Shown: positions 15,483 through 23,737 of the stretch, in pieces | Numbering within the stretch: the first letter of the stretch is position 1 | Layout of the letters: every line of letters begins with the position of its first letter | Source: Streptomyces scabichelini | Lineage (GTDB): Bacteria; Actinomycetota; Actinomycetes; Streptomycetales; Streptomycetaceae | Length of the DNA: 64,000 nt | Assembly (NCBI RefSeq): GCF_011045015.1 | Contig: NZ_JAAKZY010000012.1 | Coordinates: 24,465 to 88,464 of the forward strand | Direction of reading: 5' to 3' | The notes under the pieces: generated by a model | Databases searched by the model: none | Told to the model about the DNA's origin: nothing | What the model saw: the letters and a program-made list of their open reading frames with translations, nothing else | Made by a program: the position numbers and the translations under genes

Positions 15483-16541
15483 TCATGGGGCGGGCGACGA
15501 CGACTCGCGTGGGATGAGGGTGGGCGCGTAGACAGCGGAGGCCGTGGGCTTGCCCTCGATGGACCGCAGCAGGATGTCGACCACGCCGCGTCCGATCTCG
15601 CGCAGCGGCACGCGGACGCTGGTCAGGGGAATCGGCAGACGAGCGGCGAGCGGGGTGTCGTTGTACCCGACGAGCGAGAGCTCGCCGGGAATGCTGATCC
15701 CGAGCCGTCTGGCGGCTGCCAGCACACCGACCGCGGTGTTGTCGTTGACGGTCATGACGGCTGTCGGGCGCTCACCGGTGGGCAGGGCGGACAGCAGCTC
15801 GGTCGCGACCCGCTCACCGCTCTCCATGGAGAACTCCGAGGGCCGGACGAGGCGTTCGTCCACCGTGATCCCCGCCTCCCCCAGAGCTGTGCGGTAACCC
15901 TCCATCCTGCCGACGGGGTTGGAGGCGTAGGGCGGGCCGGCGATCAACGCGATCCGCCGGTGCCCCAGGTCGATCAGGTGACGAGCGGCCAGATATCCGC
16001 CCAGCTTGTCGTCGCCGACGGAGGCCGGGCCGCGGCCGTCGGTCCGCAGCGCGAGGGCGTACGGGATGTCCCGCGCGGCCAGTTCGCGCACGAGGTCGCT
16101 CTGCGAGTCCAGCCGGGCCGTGGCGAGCACCAGCCCGTCCACCATCCGGTCAAGGAGCAGCCTTCCCTGGACGGCTTCGGCAGCCGGGTCGTCGTGGGTG
16201 ATCGCGACGAGGGCATGCAGTCCGTGGTCCCGGCAGGCTTCGGCGATCTCCTCGTACAGGATCGCCATCACCCCGTCCGAGAGCCTTGAGACGACCACGC
16301 CGATCGTGCGCGTGCTCTGCCGGCGCAGGCTGGCCGCCGCGGGATTGGGCGAGTACCCGATACGTTGCGCGACCTCCTTGATCCGGGCGGCCGTGGCGCT
16401 TCGCGAGAAGGGGTGCCGCTCGTCCATGGCGCGTGAAACCGTCGAGGCGTTCACGCCCGCCTCGCGCGCCACATCGGCCATGGTCGGGCGGCGTTGGCCG
16501 CCTCGTGCACGGCCGGATGCCTTGCCCCCTGATGCGGTCAT
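15483..16541 (-). CDS. LacI family transcriptional regulator
   Basis: A 352-residue repressor. The DNA-binding helix-turn-helix is TMADVAREAGVNASTVSRAM (residues 20-39), followed by the hinge helix SPNPAAASLRRQST and a periplasmic-binding-like effector domain from about 78 to 345. GAGAGG precedes the ATG. It is divergent from the ABC importer and upstream of the amidohydrolase. A LacI-type palindrome lies in the 180-bp divergent region. The most likely role is induction of import and hydrolysis by the imported compound (inference). Confidence 0.93.
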   Translation of the reverse strand: MTASGGKASGRARGGQRRPTMADVAREAGVNASTVSRAMDERHPFSRSATAARIKEVAQRIGYSPNPAAASLRRQSTRTIGVVVSRLSDGVMAILYEEIAEACRDHGLHALVAITHDDPAAEAVQGRLLLDRMVDGLVLATARLDSQSDLVRELAARDIPYALALRTDGRGPASVGDDKLGGYLAARHLIDLGHRRIALIAGPPYASNPVGRMEGYRTALGEAGITVDERLVRPSEFSMESGERVATELLSALPTGERPTAVMTVNDNTAVGVLAAARRLGISIPGELSLVGYNDTPLAARLPIPLTSVRVPLREIGRGVVDILLRSIEGKPTASAVYAPTLIPRESSSPAP

Positions 16542-16638
16542 CGGTCGCTACCTCTCTCGTCGGCGGCGGGCGAACTTTCCTGGCGCTACCGGGTTGACGG
16601 GCTCGTTCTGCCCCGCACATGATTGTGCATACGTAAGC

Positions 16639-16650
16639 GCAATCGATTGC
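16639..16650. promoter_or_regulatory. LacI-family operator GCAATCGATTGC
   Basis: A perfect 12-bp palindrome with the central CG step typical of LacI/GalR operators, roughly midway between the divergent lacI-type gene and the importer operon. It is the best candidate binding site of the adjacent regulator. Confidence 0.8.
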
Positions 16651-16722
16651 ACGCCCAGTATCGCACGCCGTCCCGGCGAAGACACAAGGCCTCGGCGGCT
16701 TTTCGCAGAGAGGAGCGACCCC

Positions 16723-17769
16723 TTGTCGAGTCGCTCAGTGAGAACGCCAGCTTCCCGGCACCGCCTGAAACGCCGGAGAGTGTTGGGCGCCATCGTTTCC
16801 GCCACTCTGTTGCTGGCCGGATGTTCCGGTGGCGGCACTGACAACTCCTTCACCGTGGCGCTGATCGAGCCGGACATCGCCGCGGTTCCCCTGCTCGCGG
16901 CCGTCGACGCAGTCCGTGAGCAGGGATTCGACGTCAAGGTGGAGGAGGCCGCCGAGCCGGAACTCGCCATCGAGGGTCTCGTCCGCGGCGACTACCAGTT
17001 CTCGGCGGAGGCGACGAGCCCGGCGCTGATCGCGATGTCCAAGGGTGCGCCGATCCGGATCGTCGCCGATGCCGTCGGCAACCAGTGGGCGGTCTACGGC
17101 GCCCAGAACCGTGACAGCTGCGACCAGTTGGACGGCCGTCCCTTCGGGATCTTCAGCGAGGGCTCCGTGGCGACGGCGATGGTCCGGCAGTGGGTCAGCA
17201 AGGACTGCCGCAAGGGCTCCGAACCGGAATACCTGACCATCGGCGGCTCCGACGCCCGCGCGCAGGCCCTGCTGTCCGGCCAGATCGACGCGACCGCCCT
17301 CGAAGTGACCGACGCCATCACCCTGGAACGGGCCGGCGGAGGCAAGGGACTGCACCGGCTGGCGGACTTCAAGGAGGTCTTTCCCGGGCTGCACCCGCAG
17401 ACCGTGTACGCGAACGACGACTATCTCGGCGAACACCGCAAGCCCAGCCAGGCGTTCATCGACGCGATCGTCGCCGAACACCGGAAGATCAACGCGGACC
17501 CGGGCTATCTCGTGTCCCTGCTGAAGAAGTACCTGCCGGACGCCTACGACGAGGAGACGGCGAAGGTGACCAGCCGGCGGTACGTGGACGCGGGATTGTT
17601 CGATGCCGCGGGGCTGACTCCGCGGAGCGTCCAGCGGACTGTGGACTTCTTCGCGGACGCGGGAATCGTCAAGCGCATGCCGGTCGAGGACGTGGCGGAT
17701 CTCAGCTTCGTCGACCGCGCGGCGGCCGAACAGGAACCGGTCGCGCAGGAACGGGGAGAAGGCTCATGA
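16723..17769 (+). CDS. ABC transporter substrate-binding lipoprotein (NMT1/SsuA-like)
   Basis: A 348-residue extracytoplasmic binding protein. It has an Arg-rich n-region (RHRLKRRRVLG), a hydrophobic core and the lipobox LLAGC, with the lipidated Cys near residue 30. The fold resembles NMT1/THI5, SsuA and TauA proteins: EPDIAAVPLLAAVDAVREQG and FSAEATSPALIAMSKGAPIRIVAD. TTG at 16723 is 8 bases after AGAGGAG; a GTG five codons later is possible. It is the first gene of a four-gene operon. The ligand is likely a small aromatic or heterocyclic compound given the ACMSD-type enzyme (inference). Confidence 0.87.
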   Translation: MSSRSVRTPASRHRLKRRRVLGAIVSATLLLAGCSGGGTDNSFTVALIEPDIAAVPLLAAVDAVREQGFDVKVEEAAEPELAIEGLVRGDYQFSAEATSPALIAMSKGAPIRIVADAVGNQWAVYGAQNRDSCDQLDGRPFGIFSEGSVATAMVRQWVSKDCRKGSEPEYLTIGGSDARAQALLSGQIDATALEVTDAITLERAGGGKGLHRLADFKEVFPGLHPQTVYANDDYLGEHRKPSQAFIDAIVAEHRKINADPGYLVSLLKKYLPDAYDEETAKVTSRRYVDAGLFDAAGLTPRSVQRTVDFFADAGIVKRMPVEDVADLSFVDRAAAEQEPVAQERGEGS

Positions 17770-18599
17770 CCGCTACCGGTGTCTCCGCCACGACACGCCG
17801 CCCCACAACCAGCCTGCTGCAGAAGGCAGTTCACGGCACCCTCCTCTACCAACTGCTCACCTTCGCCGTGTTCGCGACCGCCTGGGAGGTGTACGGGCGC
17901 AACTGGGGCGGCATCCTGCTGCCGCCCTTCTCCGACACGGCCGTGGCGACCGTCCAGCTGCTCGGCGAGGCCGAGTTGTGGAAGGCGCTCTGGCTGAGCA
18001 ACCAGGCACTGGTCATCGGCTTCGTCGCGGCCGTCGTACTCGGCGTACCGACCGGGCTGCTGCTGGGGCGCTTCCGGACCGTCGAGCGCTACACCGACAT
18101 CTACCTCAGCATTCTGCTGGTGACGCCGATGGCCGCCGTCATTCCACTGCTGGTGATGTCGGTGGGTTTCGGGCTGCTGTCGCGGGTGATCCTGGTGACT
18201 CTCTTCTCGGTCGTCATGGTGATCGTCAACGCCCGTGCCGGCATACGGCAGATCGACGCCTCGCTCATCGAGATGAGCCGCACCTACGGGGCGTCGGAGG
18301 CGCAGATCTGGCGGCGCATTCTCATTCCCGGTGCCCTGCCCGCCATCATGACCGGCGTCCGGCTCGCGCTCGGCCGTGCCGTCACCGGCATGGTCATCGT
18401 GGAACTGCTCATGGTGTCGGTCGGATTCGGCGGTCTCATCCTCGAGTACCGCAGCCTCTTCGAGGCGCCCAAGTTGTACGCGACCATCGTCGTCATTCTC
18501 ATCGAGGCCCTCGCGTTGATCGCCGCTGCCCGCTGGGTCGAGCGCAAAGCCACTCCGTGGGCGGCCCCCAGGAATTCCGCAAGGAGCACACGTGATTGA
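17766..18599 (+). CDS. ABC transporter permease 1
   Basis: A 277-residue integral membrane protein with about six helices, of the SsuC/TauC permease group. The EAA loop, EMSRTYGASEAQIWRRILIPGALPAI, contacts the ATPase. The ATG overlaps the lipoprotein stop (ATGA), and its end overlaps the ATPase start by 8 bp, so translation is coupled. A second permease in the operon suggests a heterodimeric channel. Confidence 0.93.
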   Translation: MTATGVSATTRRPTTSLLQKAVHGTLLYQLLTFAVFATAWEVYGRNWGGILLPPFSDTAVATVQLLGEAELWKALWLSNQALVIGFVAAVVLGVPTGLLLGRFRTVERYTDIYLSILLVTPMAAVIPLLVMSVGFGLLSRVILVTLFSVVMVIVNARAGIRQIDASLIEMSRTYGASEAQIWRRILIPGALPAIMTGVRLALGRAVTGMVIVELLMVSVGFGGLILEYRSLFEAPKLYATIVVILIEALALIAAARWVERKATPWAAPRNSARSTRD

Positions 18600-19407
18600 G
18601 ATCCGAGGCGTCACCAAGAAGTTCACCGGGCGCGAGGGCAGCGAGGTCCACGCCCTCAAGGACGTCGACCTCACGGTCGGGGACAACGAGTTCCTCACCG
18701 TCCTGGGCCCGAGCGGATGTGGCAAGACCACGCTGCTGCGCGCGATCGCCGGACTCATCGACTGGGACCAGGGCGACATCCTCGTCGACGGCGAGCCCGT
18801 ACGCCGCCCAGGTCCCGACCGGGCCATGGTCTTCCAGAACTTCGCACTGCTGCCCTGGGCCACCGTGCTGGACAACGTCGCCTTCGGTCTCGAACTCCGG
18901 GGGGAGAGCCGCGCGGTCCGGCACGAGAAGGCAAGGGAGCTGATCGAGCTGGTGGGACTCGGCGGGTTCGAGTCGCGGCTGCCCGGCGAACTGTCCGGCG
19001 GCATGCAGCAGCGCGTCGGTCTGGCCAGAGCGCTGGCCGTGGAGCCGAACGTCCTGCTGATGGACGAGCCGTTCGGCGCGCTGGACGAGCAGACCCGGCG
19101 CATCCTCCAGGAGGAGTTGTTGTCCATCTGGGAACGCCGGCGGCTGACGGTCGTCTTCATCACCCACAGCATGGAGGAGGCCGTACTGCTCGGGGACCGG
19201 GTGGTCCTCATGAGCCCGCGCCCCGGCCGGATCGCCGAGATCGTCCCCATCGGCATCCCGCGGCCCCGCTCTGCCGACGTCGGGGGCCTGGAGCAGTCGC
19301 CCGAGTTCACCGCGATCACCTCGCGGCTCTGGGAGAGCCTGCGCACCATGCATCCCGACCACCGCACAGCCGCCCGCGCCGCGGCCGCCCAGGAGGTGGC
19401 CGGATGA
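18592..19407 (+). CDS. ABC transporter ATP-binding protein
   Basis: A 271-residue importer ATPase of the SsuB/TauB group. Walker A is GPSGCGKTTLL, the Q-loop is MVFQNFALLPW, the signature LSGGMQQRVGLARAL, Walker B LLMDEPFGALDEQTR, and the switch His is in ITHSMEEAV. GTG start with AAGGAG upstream. It lies between the two permeases and serves both. Confidence 0.96.
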   Translation: MIEIRGVTKKFTGREGSEVHALKDVDLTVGDNEFLTVLGPSGCGKTTLLRAIAGLIDWDQGDILVDGEPVRRPGPDRAMVFQNFALLPWATVLDNVAFGLELRGESRAVRHEKARELIELVGLGGFESRLPGELSGGMQQRVGLARALAVEPNVLLMDEPFGALDEQTRRILQEELLSIWERRRLTVVFITHSMEEAVLLGDRVVLMSPRPGRIAEIVPIGIPRPRSADVGGLEQSPEFTAITSRLWESLRTMHPDHRTAARAAAAQEVAG

Positions 19408-20204
19408 CCGCCACGACCCCCGCGGCCCGCAGCACCGTACGAAGGACTCCGCGCGTCGCGATGCCTCCGCCGCTGGTCGGGCTGCTGGCCGGGGCGGTCC
19501 TCTGGGAGGTGGTCGCGCGGTCCGCCGACGCGGCCTTCCTCCCGCCGGCGAGCGCCGTCGTCGCCCGGCTGTGGGAGATGACGGTGGACGGGCTGATCCT
19601 CGGCAGCCTGGCTTCCAGTCTCACCAACCTCGTCCTCGGGTTCGCGATCTCCCTCGTCCTGGGGCTGACACTCGGCGTGCTGATGGGCCGATACCGCCCC
19701 GTGGACGCCGCGCTCGGCGTCTACATGTACGCACTGCTGACGGCTCCGTCCCTGGTGTTCGCCCCGGTCTTCTTCTCGCTGTTCGGGCCGGGCAGGGCGT
19801 CCATCGTGGCCGTCGTGGTCATGTACTCGCTGTTCATCATCGTGATCAGCACCGCCTCCGCCGTACGAGCGGTCCCCGAGCACCTCACCGAGATGGCCCA
19901 CCTGTACGGGGCGAACGAGCGGCAACTCCTGCTCAAGATCGTCGTCCCCGCCGCCCTGCCGCTGGCCATGGCCGGCATCCGGCTCGGCATCGGCCGCGCG
20001 GTCACCGGAATGATCAACGGCGAGATGTTCATCGCCGTCGTCGGGCTCGGCCGGGTCCTCACCCAGGCAGGCGGCCGCTTCGACAGCGAGAGCGTCCTGG
20101 CCGTACTGCTCGCCGTCGTCCTGGTGGCCCTCGGCGCGGTCGGACTCGTTCAATGGGCCGACCGTCGCGTCAACGGCTGGCTCCCGCGGACAGCGCGGCA
20201 GTGA
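19404..20204 (+). CDS. ABC transporter permease 2
   Basis: A 266-residue permease, paralogous to the first. The EAA loop is EMAHLYGANERQLLLKIVVPAALPLAM. About six membrane helices. It starts with an ATGA overlap with the ATPase. The stop codon lies inside a 14-bp tandem repeat. It is the last gene of the importer operon. Confidence 0.93.
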   Translation: MTATTPAARSTVRRTPRVAMPPPLVGLLAGAVLWEVVARSADAAFLPPASAVVARLWEMTVDGLILGSLASSLTNLVLGFAISLVLGLTLGVLMGRYRPVDAALGVYMYALLTAPSLVFAPVFFSLFGPGRASIVAVVVMYSLFIIVISTASAVRAVPEHLTEMAHLYGANERQLLLKIVVPAALPLAMAGIRLGIGRAVTGMINGEMFIAVVGLGRVLTQAGGRFDSESVLAVLLAVVLVALGAVGLVQWADRRVNGWLPRTARQ

Positions 20205-20224
20205 CAGCGCGGCAGTGACAGCGC
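20190..20224 (+). repeat. 14-bp tandem repeat across the permease stop codon
   Basis: Unit ACAGCGCGGCAGTG at 20190-20203 and 20204-20217, with half a third copy to 20224. The first unit contains the final codons of the permease, whose TGA lies at the unit junction; further units would lie in the 3' untranslated region. Confidence 0.9.
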
Positions 20225-20364
20225 CGCGAAGGAAGCGGCAGCTGCCGGGGAAGCGTTCGGTGCATCAAAACGGACTGAACGAGCGGAGCGGGGCTACGGG
20301 CGGGTGACCGTCGCGGACATCGCGTCGGCGGCCGGTGCGCGCTGTCGGCGGTCCTGCCCGGGGG

Positions 20365-21060
20365 TCAGTCGCTGACGCGCCCCCCGGCGTGCCGCTGGCG
20401 GGGCAGGACGTGCTGGGCAGGCGTGGTGAGCGTGATCTGGCGGACGAGTTGCTGGAAGGAGAGCAGAGTGGTGACCGGCGGAAGGGCCGCCACCGCCATC
20501 GCGACCGGCGTCTTGGGCGCATGGGCGACACACAGGAACATCGCGACGGCGGAGAAGAGCAGCACCACGGCCCAGGAGTGCGCGGCGCTGCGGCGGTGCA
20601 GCGCGGCCCGCAGGATGGACAACGACGCCACCAGCCACGGCCCGTAGACCAGCAGCGGCCACCAGCCGCCCAGCCCATGAGCTCCCGGGGTCGCCAGGCG
20701 GCGCAGCGGATCGTAGGCGATCAGCGCGCCGAGCGCGCTCACCATGCCCACGATCACCGCGGTCAGTGCCGCGATGAACAGGCTCAGGACCTTCAGCCAC
20801 GGCCTCCGGATCCAGCGGACGCTGCGCACCAGCCGGTTCGGACGCCGGCGGGCACCGCGCTTGCGCGGGATGGTGGGCGGGACGGAGGCGGGCGCGGCAG
20901 GCGCGCCGGTCTGGAGGAGCTGGGTGAGATCGCGGTCGAAGTCCCACTCCGTGCGCAGGCCTTCGGGGACGGTTGGATCGAGCACATCCGCCCCGAAGGA
21001 GCCCGTCTGGTACCCGGCGCTGTCCAAGCCCTCGTCGGGGTGGAGCCAATAGCCGCTCAT
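20365..21060 (-). CDS. DUF2637-type four-helix membrane protein
   Basis: A 231-residue protein. A soluble N-terminal region (MSGYWLHPDEGLDSAGYQTG) and a basic stretch (PRKRGARRRPNRLVRSVRW) precede four predicted membrane helices at roughly 95-118, 138-160, 168-188 and 192-212. The helical part resembles DUF2637 proteins, many of which are encoded in Streptomyces plasmids and integrative elements near spread (Spd) genes. The ATG overlaps the stop of the upstream small gene (ATGA). Role unknown; possibly a relic of a conjugative element (inference). Confidence 0.7.
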   Translation of the reverse strand: MSGYWLHPDEGLDSAGYQTGSFGADVLDPTVPEGLRTEWDFDRDLTQLLQTGAPAAPASVPPTIPRKRGARRRPNRLVRSVRWIRRPWLKVLSLFIAALTAVIVGMVSALGALIAYDPLRRLATPGAHGLGGWWPLLVYGPWLVASLSILRAALHRRSAAHSWAVVLLFSAVAMFLCVAHAPKTPVAMAVAALPPVTTLLSFQQLVRQITLTTPAQHVLPRQRHAGGRVSD

Positions 21061-21248
21061 GCCCGCCCCGCCGGCTGCTCGACAGCGCCGAGGCGCTGGG
21101 TGAAGTCGGCCTGAATCCGCTCCAGCACGCCGAAGTGGCTGTGGAGCAGATCGGAACAGTCCGCGCATCTGGACGCGGGCGCGAGGTCCAGACCCCGCTC
21201 CTCGCAAACGTCCGCCGCCACTGTGCCCTGCGGGCTCATCGTCGCCAT
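21057..21248 (-). CDS. Small Cys-containing protein
   Basis: A 63-residue protein MATMSPQGTVAADVCEERGL onward with CADCSDLLHSHFG, a CxxC-plus-His pattern that could bind a metal. The rest is helical. GGGGAG lies 5 bases before ATG. It is translationally coupled to the DUF2637 gene by ATGA, so the two products likely act together. No family recognised. Confidence 0.65.
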   Translation of the reverse strand: MATMSPQGTVAADVCEERGLDLAPASRCADCSDLLHSHFGVLERIQADFTQRLGAVEQPAGRA

Positions 21249-21412
21249 GCACTCCCCAACGAGGAGAAAATTAGCTGGATACGCCCAATTTAAAAGCAAT
21301 GTACACATATTGATGCGTTTAACGACTCTTCAGGTAGAAGGCCGATCAACACGGCGACGTTGACCCGTTTGCCCCGGAAAAACCGGATGAGGTTCTGGTT
21401 TCAACTCCCCCC

Positions 21413-22567
21413 TCAGAGAACGGCGGTGAGCAGGGACACCGCCGAGGTCTGGCGGCTGATGTCGGCACTGTCGAAGGGTCCCGCCCAGTTCAGCCCGTAC
21501 TGGTCGGCGCCGTTGCGGGCGTGCGCGTAGATCGAGTCGGCCTGGGTGACGAGGTAGCCGTGGTACGGGTGGCCCGGCAGGACGCGGTCGAGCTCGCCGA
21601 GATTGCGGGCGAAGATGCCCTTGAAGGACGCCTGGTCGGCGTTGCAGGTGCCGTCGGCCTCGCAGGGCTCCGTGAGGATGCCGTTCGGCGACAGCGTGCC
21701 GCTGCCGATGACGGCGTCGGCGATCTGCCGGGCCCGGGTGAGCAGGGTGCGGTCGCCGGTCGCCTTGTACAGCTCCGCCAGACCTCCCAGGACCACGCCC
21801 TGGTTGTACGTCCACGTCGTGCCGCCGTTGGAGGCGCAGCTGCCGCTCTGGGTCTGCAGGCCGTCGTTGACCAGGTGGTCGCTGTTGATCATTCCGCTGT
21901 TCTCGAACCAGTCCCACGCCTTCAGCGCGCGGTTGAGGTAGACGGTGTCGCCGGGGATCCGGTTGTGCAGGGACGCGAGGAGCTTGAAGTACAGCTCGAA
22001 GCTGATCGCGTTCTTGTAGCTCTTCGCGGGGATGTCCCACCAGACGCCGCCGCCGCAGACGTCGTCCCAGTAACCGCGGATGTACTCCTCGCCGGTCCTG
22101 GCGATCGCCAGGTACTCCTTGTCGCGTGTCAGGTCGTACGCGCTCACCATGGCCAGGGCCCACCAGCCGGTGTCGTCGGTGGAGTCGGCGCGGAACTCGC
22201 CACCGCCCTCCGGCCACCAGGGAAGGGGCTTGCGCTGGAGCTCGACGGTGTTCTCGAGCGTGCTCAGGTATTTCCTGGACCGGGTCCTGAGCGAGTAGTC
22301 GAGCGTCGCCTGGAGGGCGTTCCCCGACTGCCACCAGGGTGCGTCGGTGTTCCAGCGGCCGGTGTCCTGCTCGTAGTACGTCATCATCGCGTCCATGGCG
22401 GCGGTGGCCCTGGCGCGCGCGGTCACCGGGCCGGCCGGTGTGGCCGCTTGTGAGGGGAGCGCCGTCATCAGCAGTGCCAGCAGCGCACCGCCGACGAGGG
22501 AGGCCATCCAGGCCCTGCTTCTTCGGATTCTTCGGCTTCTTCGGATTCTTCGGAACGGTCTCGGCAT
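21413..22567 (-). CDS. Secreted GH76-type glycoside hydrolase
   Basis: A 384-residue exported enzyme of the alpha-1,6-mannanase family GH76. A long Arg-rich n-region (FRRIRRSRRIRRSR) and signal peptide end near SQAATP (about residue 44). The catalytic double Asp is in DSTDDTGWWALAM, and WWDIPAKSYKNAIS with the aromatic-rich (alpha/alpha) barrel fits. ATG at 22567 has AGGAGG 6 bases upstream; the TTG two codons earlier directly follows that site and is too close. The n-region is encoded by a perfect 18-bp tandem duplication. It follows the DeoR-type regulator on the same strand after about 25 bp, so that regulator probably controls it. Confidence 0.88.
   Translation of the reverse strand: MPRPFRRIRRSRRIRRSRAWMASLVGGALLALLMTALPSQAATPAGPVTARARATAAMDAMMTYYEQDTGRWNTDAPWWQSGNALQATLDYSLRTRSRKYLSTLENTVELQRKPLPWWPEGGGEFRADSTDDTGWWALAMVSAYDLTRDKEYLAIARTGEEYIRGYWDDVCGGGVWWDIPAKSYKNAISFELYFKLLASLHNRIPGDTVYLNRALKAWDWFENSGMINSDHLVNDGLQTQSGSCASNGGTTWTYNQGVVLGGLAELYKATGDRTLLTRARQIADAVIGSGTLSPNGILTEPCEADGTCNADQASFKGIFARNLGELDRVLPGHPYHGYLVTQADSIYAHARNGADQYGLNWAGPFDSADISRQTSAVSLLTAVL
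22518..22553 (-). repeat. 18-bp tandem duplication in GH76 signal-peptide region
   Basis: Two exact 18-bp units (22518-22535 and 22536-22553) encode the repeated RRIRRS block at the start of the GH76 protein. The change is in frame and raises the positive charge of the n-region. Confidence 0.95.
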
Positions 22568-22592
22568 GTCCAACCTCCTGAGAAATACGGGT

Positions 22593-23369
22593 TCATGCGG
22601 TGATCACCCGTCCCCCCGCCTGCCGGCAGAGGTCGAGGGTCTGGGGGTCGGCTCCGCCGGTCGTCACCAGCACATCGATGTCGGAGAGCGAGCAGAGCCG
22701 CAGGGAACCGGTGCCGGGGAACTTCGCCTCCGAGGCGACCAGGACCGTGCGGTCACACGCCTCGATCATCGCCTGCTTGATGGGCGCTTCCACGGCCATG
22801 TCGTCCACCACGTGGCCGCTCGGACGTACTCCCGTACAGCTGAGGAAGAGCAGGTCGGCGCTGATGTGGCCGAGGGCCGCCGCGGTGAGCGAGCCCACCA
22901 GCGACTGGTAGTTGCGGCGCAGCACACCGCCGAGCAGCACCAGCCGGACGGCGTCGTCGTCGCGCAGTTCGTCCAGCACGGTCACATTGCTGGTGATCAC
23001 GGTGACGGGGCGCCCGCGGAGCCGTCGTGCGATGGCCCGGGTGCTCGTGCCGATGTCCAGCACCACCACGCCGTCGTCCGGGACGAGAGCCGCCGCGTGT
23101 TCGGCCATCGCCTCCTTCTGGGAGCGGTCGTGGGACGCCGAGACGTCGAAGGGCTCCTCGTTCGCGTTGTCTTCTCCCGCCGGGGTGTGGGGTGAGAGTG
23201 CGGCACCTCCGTAGGTGCGGATGAGTTCACCGCTGCGGTCCAGCGCCGTGAGGTCCCGTCGGATCGTCGACTCGCTGACCTGGAGGCGTTCGGCCAGCTC
23301 GCGCACGGAGGCGACGCCCGAACTGCGCAGGGATTCGACGATTCGCATGTGCCGACTGCTCGAAGTCAC
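22593..23369 (-). CDS. DeoR/GlpR family transcriptional regulator
   Basis: A 258-residue repressor. The N-terminal helix-turn-helix is ASVRELAERLQVSESTIRRDL, with TYGGA after the recognition helix as usual. The C-terminal sugar-phosphate sensor (DeoRC) has DIGTSTRAIARRL, TSNVTVLDEL and VASEAKFPG. Immediately upstream of the GH76 gene, it probably forms an operon with it. A short inverted repeat GATAT-5-ATATC lies 24 bases before the start and could be an autoregulatory site. Confidence 0.92.
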   Translation of the reverse strand: MTSSSRHMRIVESLRSSGVASVRELAERLQVSESTIRRDLTALDRSGELIRTYGGAALSPHTPAGEDNANEEPFDVSASHDRSQKEAMAEHAAALVPDDGVVVLDIGTSTRAIARRLRGRPVTVITSNVTVLDELRDDDAVRLVLLGGVLRRNYQSLVGSLTAAALGHISADLLFLSCTGVRPSGHVVDDMAVEAPIKQAMIEACDRTVLVASEAKFPGTGSLRLCSLSDIDVLVTTGGADPQTLDLCRQAGGRVITA

Positions 23370-23392
23370 GCACCAAGGCTAGAGCTTGTGAC

Positions 23393-23409
23393 CGATATTG
23401 CCCATATCG
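23393..23409. promoter_or_regulatory. Inverted repeat CGATAT-N5-ATATCG upstream of deoR-type gene
   Basis: Six-base arms at 23393-23398 and 23404-23409 around a 5-base spacer, 24 bases upstream of the regulator start. Possible operator or part of its promoter; no experimental signal to decide. Confidence 0.4.
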
Positions 23410-23737
23410 CGTCCGTAACACATGAGTTAATGACCAAACCCGGTCACATGGATGCTCATGGTCGAGCACGCTCTCCCTCATGGTCGCGGGCCTCGCCCGG
23501 CGTGTGGGGGATCTCTCGTCCGGCGGACATACCACGAGGTCACGGCGTACGGGCGCCTCCGGCGAGCACCCCCGAACGGCCTTCCCGCGTGGCCGTCGAC
23601 AGGGGGCGAGCCCACAGTCGTACTAAGATTTCCGGCTTGTTACGGATACGGAGCAGAGCTGGAGCCGGACAACCCCAGGCAGACCTGCGGGCCCGCCAGC
23701 GCCCCGGAGGTTTCCGGGAACGAGAGGCGAGGACCCG
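23410..23737. other. Gene-free divergent region
   Basis: About 330 bp between the DeoR-type regulator and the NRPS. Apart from the inverted repeat at 23393-23409 it shows no coding pattern. An AT-richer stretch near 23627-23655 (TACTAAGATTT and beyond) may hold the NRPS promoter, but no convincing -35/-10 pair could be fixed. Confidence 0.5.

Noticed and set aside
17544..20153. An 869-codon minus-strand frame across the ABC importer
   Set aside because: Low-complexity His/Asp/Gly-rich translation typical of an antisense frame; the plus strand encodes four coupled transporter genes.
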